Origin: JANPJV01 sp031425695
GTDB lineage: Bacteria > Pseudomonadota > Gammaproteobacteria > Xanthomonadales > SZUA-5
Assembly: GCA_031425695.1 (NCBI GenBank)
Contig: JANPJV010000042.1
Span: 1 to 19,522 of the forward strand
DNA: 19,522 nucleotides
Direction of reading: 5' to 3'
The notes beneath the pieces were generated by a model. That model saw only the letters and a program-made list of their open reading frames with translations, had not been told where the DNA came from and ran no database searches. The position numbers and the translations under genes were made by a program. Positions 14,046 through 19,522 of the stretch are shown here, one piece after another (positions within the stretch are counted from its first letter, which is position 1; each line of letters opens with the position of its first letter).

Positions 14046-14801
14046 ATGCTGAAAATCCTGGAAAACTGGCGCCAGCGCCGGGTCGAAGGCGTTGCCTACG
14101 ACAGTGCCTACTTTCGCTCGACCTTCGAGCGGGTGCCCGCGCTCGGGCGGCTCGATGATCTCTCGCGTTACCGCCTGCTGCGCCTGACCCAGCGCTTCCT
14201 CTATGAAAAACGTTTCCACGGTGCCCATGGCTTCGAGCTCGACCTGGCGATGCGTACTCGCATCGCCCAGCTTGCCTGCTGGCCGGTACTGCAACTCGGC
14301 TTCGGCTGGCTGCGTGGCTGGCGCGAGGTAATCGTCTATCCCGAGGGCTTCCACGCGCACCGGCGCGAGCTCGACGAGGACAGCGGCGTGGTCCACGACT
14401 GGGATGAGGAACTCTCCGGGGAGTCCTGGGATGAGGGCCCGCTGGTGCTGTCCTGGGGCGACATCGAGAGCGATCTCGACAGCCCCCACGAAATCCAGAA
14501 CGTCGTGATCCACGAAATCGCCCACAAGATCGATGCGCGCTCGGGCATCAGCGATGGCGCGCCGCCATTGCCCCGGCACATCGACCCGCGCGAATGGGAG
14601 CGAGTCTTTCGCACTGCCTACGAGGGTCTCTGCACGATCGTCGATACCGACGAAAACCAGGCACCTATCGATCCGTACGCCGCGACCGCCCCCGCCGAGT
14701 TCTTCGCCGTCACCAGCGAATACCATTTCCTTGCCCCGAAGATCCTGGAAGGCGTGTACCCGGAGGTGGCGCGGCTGCTGCGGCAGTTTTACGCGGGGTG
14801 A
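14046..14801 (+). CDS. mtfA: MtfA-like zinc-dependent peptidase (M90 family)
   Basis: 251 residues. MtfA in E. coli is a zinc aminopeptidase that also binds the glucose repressor Mlc. Here the protein carries the family layout: N-terminal helical region with RLTQRFLYEKRFHG, the strand WREVIVYPEGF, GPLVLSWGDIESD, then the gluzincin motif NVVIHEIAHKID (His156, Glu157, His160) and downstream PAEFFAVTSEYHF with Glu218 as the probable third zinc ligand. Length is close to the family norm. Start ATG at 14046 (MLKILENWRQRR) fits family N-termini; the Shine-Dalgarno is weak. No mlc/ptsG-like gene is nearby, so the regulatory role known from enterics need not apply. Plus strand, converging on the lasso locus. 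Confidence 0.93.
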   Translation: MLKILENWRQRRVEGVAYDSAYFRSTFERVPALGRLDDLSRYRLLRLTQRFLYEKRFHGAHGFELDLAMRTRIAQLACWPVLQLGFGWLRGWREVIVYPEGFHAHRRELDEDSGVVHDWDEELSGESWDEGPLVLSWGDIESDLDSPHEIQNVVIHEIAHKIDARSGISDGAPPLPRHIDPREWERVFRTAYEGLCTIVDTDENQAPIDPYAATAPAEFFAVTSEYHFLAPKILEGVYPEVARLLRQFYAG

Positions 14802-14897
14802 TGGGTTTGCTTTAAGTGTTTTGGGCGTCCTGTCTTCGATTTGCTGTGTGGAAGTCCAGGTCGCCCCTGTCGGCGCGCCTATTCGCGCATGCAACTG

Positions 14898-14948
14898 GCG
14901 CCATTTGCTGTTGTGGGAGCAGCCCAGGCTGCTCCCACAACGTGGCGC
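14898..14948. repeat. GTGGGAGC hairpin between convergent mtfA and the lasso locus
   Basis: ttgtgggagcagcc (14911-14924) and ggctgctcccacaa (14927-14940) are a perfect 14-base inverted repeat with a 2-base centre; outer gcgcca (14898-14903) and tggcgc (14943-14948) extend the pairing. The sequence is of the REP-like GTGGGAGC type common in gammaproteobacteria. Lying between converging genes, it could serve both transcripts as a 3' hairpin. The rest of 14802-14964 holds nothing recognised. Confidence 0.75.
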
Positions 14949-14964
14949 AGAACGCTATGCGTTC

Positions 14965-15243
14965 TCAGCGCGCCACCTCACCGTCTACCAGCCCTGCCCG
15001 TCGCAGCGCACCCACGAGCGCGTCGAGATCAGCTTCGGCGCGATCGCGCTCGACCGCGAAGCGCTCCATCACCAGCGCCAGGGTGGCGAGACGGCTGCCG
15101 CCCTTGAGCAGGCAGTCGAGCATGACCGTGCCACTTGGGTTGAGATCAAAGTACTGCCCGCCAACGGTATCGAGGAGCAGCATCTCGTTCTCGAGGATCT
15201 GGGCGACGACGCCGTCGCGCAGACGCAGGGGCGAAGTGGTCAT
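14965..15243 (-). CDS. Lasso peptide recognition protein B1 (PqqD-like RRE)
   Basis: 92 residues, the size of stand-alone PqqD-like RiPP recognition elements. The pattern LRLRDGVVAQILENEMLLLDTVGGQYFDLNPSGTVMLDCL followed by a helical half ending DLDALVGALRRAGLVD is the PqqD winged-helix fold. Its job in lasso systems is to bind the precursor leader and deliver it to the B2 protease and the cyclase. ATG at 15243 overlaps the B2 stop as ATGA. It is the last gene of the locus. A PQQ role is unlikely because no pqqA/B/C/E gene is nearby. Confidence 0.9.
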   Translation of the reverse strand: MTTSPLRLRDGVVAQILENEMLLLDTVGGQYFDLNPSGTVMLDCLLKGGSRLATLALVMERFAVERDRAEADLDALVGALRRAGLVDGEVAR

Positions 15244-15623
15244 TGTGGCGGCCAGGTTTCGAGGACGGTCAAGCGTGCCCGTGGTTCGGGGTGCTCGTCC
15301 AGCGCCGCGCCGTCGAGCTCCACCCAGGCATGCGCGCTGACCCGCGCAGCACCGCGCTCGGCTCCGATCACCAGTCGCGCCGGCAACCCCTGCTGGCGCA
15401 GGAGGGAGGTCAGCGCCAGGCTCTGGTCGAGGCAGGCACTGCCGCGCAGGCGCCGCCCGAGCCGATGCACAAAGCGCGCGAGCGCATGGGGATCGGCGGC
15501 CGCGGGGGCGTCGACTGCGCCGATCCAGCGCTCGACGGTGCCGGCAAAGCCAAGGCGCGCGAGATCCCGACGAACCTGCCAGACCCGCCATGCGGCGTGG
15601 CCGTATCGAATCAGGTTGCTCAC
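15240..15623 (-). CDS. Lasso peptide leader peptidase B2 (transglutaminase-like)
   Basis: 127 residues with a GTG start at 15623, chosen because GTGA overlaps the kinase stop exactly; the longer open frame is a shadow. The N-terminal half is helical (RYGHAAWRVWQVRRDLARLG). The catalytic core is clear: GSACLDQSLALTSLLRQQG with Cys64, VSAHAWVELDG with His98 and Asp104, as in McjB/B2 cysteine proteases that cut the leader from the lasso precursor. Compact but with all triad residues. The RRE is on a separate gene (B1), the split arrangement seen in many lasso systems. Translationally coupled on both sides. Confidence 0.9.
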   Translation of the reverse strand: MSNLIRYGHAAWRVWQVRRDLARLGFAGTVERWIGAVDAPAAADPHALARFVHRLGRRLRGSACLDQSLALTSLLRQQGLPARLVIGAERGAARVSAHAWVELDGAALDEHPEPRARLTVLETWPPQ

Positions 15624-16420
15624 GACCGCCACTGCTCCGCAAGCGTGAGCAAGGCTGATTTCGCGGCAGCGTCCGCGGCGCTCGGCTGGTCGGCCACGAC
15701 CAGCCGCAGGGCGCGCAATTGTCCCGCACTCACTGCGGCAGCGACGGCGGCCACCAACTGCAGATGAGTGGCCAGGCAGGCACGCGGCAACAGCCGGGAG
15801 GCGAGGGTATTGCGCAGCACGAGTTCCGCTGCTGCGCGTGGCGCGAGCGGCTCTATTCGCGTGCCCGCGCCACGCTCCAGGCTGACCAGGGACGCAAGGG
15901 CCACACAATCCGGGGCGCTTGCCGGATATTGGTCAGCGGGTGGCAGCTTGAGCTGAGGAAAACGGGGCCGCAGTTCCAAGTGCCCGTTGCTACCGAGCGC
16001 GAGCGGCAGCACGTCGTCGGCCAGCCGCTCCCAGCCAAGGGTATGTGCCGCGCGCGCGAGCGTGGATTTGCCAGTGCCGCTGGCGGCGATCAGTGCAAGC
16101 GCGGGCGCTGTTGCCGACGCGCCGAGGCGCAGCGCCGAAGCGTGCAGCGCAAAGACTTGCTGGTGGGCGAGCGCATACAGGAGGCCCGGCCCGAGGATCA
16201 GCTCGGGAAGGTTTCCGGAATCATCTGGTGGACGGCGCAGAGCCAGTGCCCGGCGTCGTGGTAGATAGTCGAAAGCACCGAACTGGCGCAGATCGATGGT
16301 ATGCCGGCACGAATCGACTGCGATGCGTGCCTGGATCGGATGCTCGCGAAAATGGCTCTCGACAGTGGCCGTTTCCGAGCCTGCGTCGCTATGGCCAGCG
16401 AATAGTTCCGCAGGAAGCAC
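15620..16420 (-). CDS. HprK-like kinase of the lasso locus
   Basis: 266 residues from GTG 16420. The P-loop AASGTGKSTLARA (112-124), the preceding QVFALHASAL (88-97) and WERLADDVLPL (130-140) give the HPr-kinase/PEP-carboxykinase-like core seen in lasso peptide kinases such as that of paeninodin. The N-terminal half (about 1-85) is less conserved. Expected to phosphorylate the lasso precursor or peptide; a role in sugar-PTS control is unlikely in this context. Start uncertain: GTG 16420 is the first canonical start after the upstream stop, yet about 15-20 codons before it (GVAGCVIALEPALAGFADRQ) look protein-like, so an unusual start such as ATT at 16462 is possible. Its stop overlaps the B2 start. 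Confidence 0.82.
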   Translation of the reverse strand: MLPAELFAGHSDAGSETATVESHFREHPIQARIAVDSCRHTIDLRQFGAFDYLPRRRALALRRPPDDSGNLPELILGPGLLYALAHQQVFALHASALRLGASATAPALALIAASGTGKSTLARAAHTLGWERLADDVLPLALGSNGHLELRPRFPQLKLPPADQYPASAPDCVALASLVSLERGAGTRIEPLAPRAAAELVLRNTLASRLLPRACLATHLQLVAAVAAAVSAGQLRALRLVVADQPSAADAAAKSALLTLAEQWRS

Positions 16421-16538
16421 CTGGCGGTCGGCGAAGCCAGCGAGTGCCGGCTCGAGCGCAATGACACAACCGGCGACGCCTACCGCCGGTTGCGAACTGG
16501 CTTCGCGGAACGCGGATGAAGCTGTCGATCGGACGGTA

Positions 16539-16739
16539 TCAAACTTCCTGGATGGCGGCGTTGCCGCTGTCGCCGGTGCCGAGCGAGCCGCCCAGCGTCA
16601 TTTCGCGAATGTCTCCGAGCGCGCGCAATACCGGAGTGGCATACGGGCTGCGCACAGGCTCGTTAAGCTGCCCGTCGTCGCGTTCAGCAATGGTGCTCGC
16701 CGCCATGGTTCTGTGCGTCCTGATGGATTCCCATTTCAT
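16539..16739 (-). CDS. Lasso peptide precursor A; predicted core GGSLGTGDSGNAAIQEV
   Basis: 66 residues from ATG 16739 (55 if the ATG at 16706 is used; both have weak, distant Shine-Dalgarno sites). The leader contains the recognition motif Y33-x2-P36-x-L38-x3-G42 (YATPVLRALG), then DIREMTL, placing the conserved Thr48 at position -2. The predicted core is residues 50-66 (bases 16592-16542): Gly1 and Asp8 would form an 8-residue macrolactam ring GGSLGTGD, leaving the 9-residue tail SGNAAIQEV. The gene lies between the cyclase (51 bases upstream) and the kinase. Position, leader motif, Thr -2, Gly1 and a ring acid at position 8 all agree. No C-terminal Ser is present. I do not match the core to a named lasso peptide. 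Confidence 0.85.
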   Translation of the reverse strand: MKWESIRTHRTMAASTIAERDDGQLNEPVRSPYATPVLRALGDIREMTLGGSLGTGDSGNAAIQEV

Positions 16740-16790
16740 GCTAATGCGCGGGTCCCTGTTATTGCAAGGCGCGCGAACAAAATTTCGCGT

Positions 16791-18515
16791 TCAATCAACT
16801 GTTTCCAACCATGAACCAAGCCCGGCAAGCAGCCAGAGCAAGACCAGCTGGGAGTCGCTGCGCGGATTGACTCGCAATGCTGCCGCCACGGCATCGGTGC
16901 GCACGTATTCGCTCCACACACTTTCCCCCCGGTCGATCAGCCGAACGAGTTGCTCGTGCCCGGCGTGCAGCAGGCTGTGCTCGAACAGCGGGCGCATGCT
17001 CTCGCCCTTGGGCTTGAGCCGCCAGCGGTCCGGCAAGACCCCCGCCAGCGCTGCGCGCTGGATGAATTTGCCACGACCCGCCCGCCAGCCATGGAAACCT
17101 GGCAGGCTGAGCGCCAGGTGTACGAGCGGCCATTCGCGAAATGGATGGCGCAACTCGAGCGCGTACGCCTGGCTGAAGTAGCACTCGCCTGCCGCATCGA
17201 AGGCTGCATAGCTCCCGAGCGCATGCGCGGCCTGGGGCGGGTGGGGCCAGTCGGCACACGCGCCATGGGCATTGACGCGCTGCCCGTTCAGTGCCGGGAT
17301 TCGCTCCGGGCGCAGCCAAGCGGGCGGCGGGCTGGGCTTATCCGGATTGCCGCGCAGCCAGGAGCGCCAGCCGCGCTCGCGCCAGAGACCGCGTGGTCCA
17401 CCGGTGACGGCGATTCGAAGATATGTGCTCGCAATGAGCCCGAGACGGCGTGCGCGCAGCGCATCTGCGAGCCACAGTCCCGGCTTACAGAACAGATGGT
17501 CACCGAAGTTGCCAGTCAGCAGCACGTCGACGCCGGCCGCTCGATAGCGCTCATACAGGCCGTGCTTGAGCCCCCGGTACGGGTTGGCGATCGGCGAGTC
17601 GGGTGAGCCGGGTGGGTGCTGGGTGCTGATCAATGGGCCACCCGCATCCGCTGCAAAGCCCACATGCTCCAGGCCGCAGTGGCGCGCCAGCTCGGCCGCG
17701 CTCGCGCGCTCGTCGGGACCGGGCACGCGCTCGCAGCCGTAGGTGATGGCCAGCGGTGTGCACTGTTCGGGAGAGCTCGCGAGCGCCTCTGGCAACAGGC
17801 TGGCGATCGCGCCCGAGTCGAGGCCGGAACTCAAGCTCAAGCCGATGCGGGCGGCATTCGCGCAACTTGCCCGTACGGCCGCGCGCAGGCGTTCCGCAAA
17901 TTCGTCCGTGGCCCGCGCGTCGCTCCAGCCGAAGGCTTCGGTCAGGGGCGCGTTCGTCAGGCGCGACGAGTGCTCGCCCGTGGCACCGACGTCGAGCGCC
18001 TGCCCCGGAGCCACGCTGCGGATGGCGCGCCAGGCGGTTGCAGTCGCTGGCGGCGCGCAAGCGCCGAAATAGGCGGCCAGGTACTCGGAATCCAAGGCAG
18101 CGTCGACAGCCGGGTGCGCGCGCAGAATGTCCTCGCCCGAGGCCACCAACAGTGCTCCGGGGATGCGTGTCCACAGCAAGGGGCGCTGTCCGAGACGGTC
18201 GCGCAGGAGCCGCACCTGGCGCGCGCGTGCGTCAATCACGATGACGGCTGCCGCCGAGTCCTGTGGCGTGGCTGCGAGCACAGTGCTCGAGCAGGGCCGC
18301 TCAATGTCCGACAGCAGGATTTCACCGCCGGGCAGCGTCGCAATCGACGGGGGGGCAAGCGCGCGCGTGGTGACGGTGAGCGCGTTCAGCCCCGGCGCCC
18401 GCAACTCGTCAATGCGTCCACTGGCACGCCCGAGGGCGCGACCCTGCAGCCGCGACCAGCCGGGTTCGTCGGCATTTTCCGGGTCCCAAGCGAACCGCGC
18501 CAGCAAGATTGCCAT
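16791..18515 (-). CDS. Lasso peptide cyclase C (asparagine synthetase homologue)
   Basis: 574 residues from ATG 18515. The N-terminal half (1 to about 195) is glutaminase-like in fold (VIVIDARARQVRLLRDRLGQRPLLW) but lacks the N-terminal nucleophile Cys2, as usual in lasso cyclases. The C-terminal half is the AMP-forming synthetase domain with PP-loop GLSLSSGLDSGAIA (225-238), LLTGNFGDHLF, and ALELRHPFREWPLVHLALSLP. It should adenylate the ring Asp of the core and close the isopeptide bond to Gly1. Start: three starts in a row (GTG 18521, ATG 18518, ATG 18515); GGAG lies 5 bases before 18515, so that one is preferred. First gene of the locus, divergent from dksA. A true asparagine synthetase is unlikely given the missing Cys and the neighbours. 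Confidence 0.9.
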   Translation of the reverse strand: MAILLARFAWDPENADEPGWSRLQGRALGRASGRIDELRAPGLNALTVTTRALAPPSIATLPGGEILLSDIERPCSSTVLAATPQDSAAAVIVIDARARQVRLLRDRLGQRPLLWTRIPGALLVASGEDILRAHPAVDAALDSEYLAAYFGACAPPATATAWRAIRSVAPGQALDVGATGEHSSRLTNAPLTEAFGWSDARATDEFAERLRAAVRASCANAARIGLSLSSGLDSGAIASLLPEALASSPEQCTPLAITYGCERVPGPDERASAAELARHCGLEHVGFAADAGGPLISTQHPPGSPDSPIANPYRGLKHGLYERYRAAGVDVLLTGNFGDHLFCKPGLWLADALRARRLGLIASTYLRIAVTGGPRGLWRERGWRSWLRGNPDKPSPPPAWLRPERIPALNGQRVNAHGACADWPHPPQAAHALGSYAAFDAAGECYFSQAYALELRHPFREWPLVHLALSLPGFHGWRAGRGKFIQRAALAGVLPDRWRLKPKGESMRPLFEHSLLHAGHEQLVRLIDRGESVWSEYVRTDAVAAALRVNPRSDSQLVLLWLLAGLGSWLETVD

Positions 18516-18557
18516 CATCACTCCGAAATCATTGCGTGAAGGCTATCTCGTCCTGAA

Positions 18558-18600
18558 CAGCAAGCGCTCGGTGATGCCGCCCGGCGCGCCGCGCTTGCTG
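18558..18600. promoter_or_regulatory. 10-base inverted repeat in the lasso C / dksA divergent spacer
   Basis: cagcaagcgc (18558-18567) and gcgcttgctg (18591-18600) are perfect inverted copies 23 bases apart. The right arm contains the dksA -35 hexamer. It could be a dimer-binding operator acting on both directions or a hairpin in a lasso leader transcript. No -10 was convincing on the minus strand. Confidence 0.4.
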
Positions 18601-18623
18601 CTGTCATGGGCTTGGGTTATATA
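18595..18623 (+). promoter_or_regulatory. Sigma-70 type promoter of dksA
   Basis: TTGCTG (18595-18600), a 17-base spacer and TATATA (18618-18623). Transcription would start near 18630, giving a leader of about 60 bases before the dksA ATG. Hexamers and spacing fit; not otherwise tested. Confidence 0.55.
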
Positions 18624-18689
18624 GCTCGGCTTGCTTTTTGGCGGCTCGGTCTTCGCGATCGGCCAGCCTGGTTAGGAGGACACTGTACG

Positions 18690-19292
18690 ATGGCGACGAC
18701 CAAAGCCAAGCCCAAGGCCGCTGCCGCGGTACTCGAGGCGCTGGTGGCTGCAAAGGCGACTCCGCGGGCGACCGCCAAGCCGGCCAAACCAGAAACGCGA
18801 CGCGCGGGCGGGATCGATGCGGGTTCCCGAAGTCTTTCGATCAGCCCGGCGGATTTGCCGTTGCCGATCGGCTATGTGGCGAAAGTTGAGCTACAGAGCG
18901 GTTTTCGGCCGAGTGCGGGCGAGGAGTACATGTCGCCCGAACAGCTTGAGTACTTCCGTCGCAAGTTGTTGATCTGGCGCCAGGAATTGATCGAGGAATC
19001 GCAGCAGACGATCGAGAACCTGCGCGACGAAGTGCGTGATGTCGGTGACGAGGCCGAGCGCGCCACGCGCGAGACCGAGAACTCGCTGGAGCTGCGCACG
19101 CGCGACCGCTACCGCAAGCTGATCGCCAAGATCGACAAGGCACTGCGCCGCATCGAGGAAGGCCGCTACGGCTTTTGCGAAGAGACCGACGAAGAAATCG
19201 GCCTCGAACGCCTCGAGGCACGCCCAATTGCCACCATGTGCCTCGACGCCCAGGAACGCTGGGAACACCGTCAGCGCCAAATGGGCGACTGA
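18690..19292 (+). CDS. dksA: RNA polymerase-binding transcription factor DksA, Cys-poor form
   Basis: 200 residues. Residues 1 to about 75 are an Ala/Lys/Pro-rich extension; the DksA body starts near MSPEQLEYFRRKLLIWRQEL (81-100). The coiled-coil tip DVGDEA keeps the acidic pair (Asp117, Asp120) and Ala122 that act in the RNAP secondary channel with ppGpp. The zinc finger is degenerate: FCEET...MCLDA gives Cys163, Thr166, Cys184, Ala187 instead of four Cys, the pattern known from the zinc-independent Pseudomonas DksA2. ATG 18690 is preceded by taggagga at 9 bases; upstream codons to 18606 overlap the promoter and are rejected. A promoter (18595-18623) and terminator (19325-19360) bracket it as a single-gene unit. 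Confidence 0.95.
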   Translation: MATTKAKPKAAAAVLEALVAAKATPRATAKPAKPETRRAGGIDAGSRSLSISPADLPLPIGYVAKVELQSGFRPSAGEEYMSPEQLEYFRRKLLIWRQELIEESQQTIENLRDEVRDVGDEAERATRETENSLELRTRDRYRKLIAKIDKALRRIEEGRYGFCEETDEEIGLERLEARPIATMCLDAQERWEHRQRQMGD

Positions 19293-19324
19293 AGAGCGTT
19301 TTTCGGTAGTCGATTTCCTTTCAA

Positions 19325-19360
19325 GACTCGGGCTCGCAAATGCGGGCCCGAGTCGTTTTT
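19325..19360 (+). terminator. Rho-independent terminator of dksA
   Basis: gactcgggc (19325-19333) pairs with gcccgagtc (19346-19354), with a further cgc/gcg pairing inside the loop, and is followed by gttttt. About 33 bases after the dksA stop. The remaining 19361-19522 shows a run of G at about 19444-19452 and an A/T-rich patch near 19453-19470 but no gene or clear promoter. Confidence 0.9.
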
Positions 19361-19522
19361 GGCTCCCGGCTCGGCTCTTGTACGTCATGTTGATGCCGCA
19401 GGGCGGTACATGGGGAATTGTGCCCGGGAACCGGAAGTAGATAGGGGGGGGGTAAACAATTGCTACTATAGGGCAGGGTTGGCGTGGGGGTCCGAGCGTG
19501 CGCCACCGACCCCATCCCACCC

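Noticed and set aside
14965..15243. PqqD of pyrroloquinoline quinone synthesis
   Set aside because: No pqqA, B, C or E genes are present and B2 and the cyclase are adjacent.
15620..16420. HPr kinase of the PTS system
   Set aside because: No HPr or PTS gene is nearby; it is coupled to the B2 gene and follows the precursor, as in lasso kinases.
16539..16739. Graspetide or other RiPP precursor
   Set aside because: No ATP-grasp macrocyclase gene is in the locus; B1/B2/C enzymes and the leader motif fit lasso peptides.
16791..18515. Housekeeping asparagine synthetase AsnB
   Set aside because: It lacks the N-terminal glutaminase Cys and sits directly upstream of a lasso precursor and B-type genes.
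19361..19522. Promoter for a gene beyond the right edge (tactat/tatagg near 19464)
   Set aside because: No -35 at a suitable distance could be supported and the downstream gene is outside the window.

Overview
The window is GC-rich, tightly packed bacterial DNA. Gene content points to a gammaproteobacterium of the Lysobacterales (Xanthomonadales), perhaps the Rhodanobacteraceae side. The clues are the run ribB-type gene, ribH, nusB, thiL, pgpA; a DksA with an Ala/Lys/Pro-rich N-terminal extension and a degenerate zinc finger; a DUF6491-like secreted protein; and a dihydroorotase of the 'DDQVHFREPG' type. The taxon is inferred from protein character, not from a search.

Layout. 1-1260: half of a palindromic repeat, then an OmpR-type response regulator preceded by a small secreted protein (minus strand). 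1379-5279: a minus-strand block read ribBX, ribH, nusB, thiL, pgpA, with 4-base stop/start overlaps at ribH/nusB and thiL/pgpA. Long inverted repeats built from short words lie before ribBX, between ribBX and ribH, and between nusB and thiL. 5506-9193: purD, an M23 peptidase and dihydroorotase, all minus strand, separated or flanked by two other palindromic repeat families. 9355-13371: a compact minus-strand operon. It encodes a fused fatty acid kinase (FakA-like kinase plus FakB/DegV-like fatty-acid-binding half), PlsY, a short BirA and CoaX. 13634-14801 (plus strand): a 70-residue small protein with a strong ribosome binding site, a cluster of hairpins, and the MtfA-like zinc peptidase. 14965-18515 (minus strand): a compact lasso-peptide locus in the order cyclase C, precursor A, HprK-like kinase, B2 protease, B1/PqqD-like recognition protein. 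18690-19292 (plus strand): dksA with a clear promoter and a strong terminator. The last 160 bases hold no gene I can support.

How the genes fit together. The rib/nus/thi/pgp block is housekeeping (riboflavin, antitermination, thiamine, phospholipid). In the Fak-PlsY operon the expected product of the first protein, acyl-phosphate, is the substrate of the second. The same transcript carries genes for biotin attachment and the first step of CoA synthesis, so it reads as a lipid-precursor operon. The lasso locus has a recognisable precursor: leader motif YATPVLRALG, Thr at -2, predicted 17-residue core GGSLGTGDSGNAAIQEV, ring Gly1-Asp8. No transporter, isopeptidase or receptor gene lies beside it.

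The two most notable items are this kinase-bearing lasso locus, whose core lacks the C-terminal Ser that the known lasso kinases phosphorylate, and the single-chain FakA-FakB fusion beside plsY. The density of distinct intergenic palindromic repeat families is the third.
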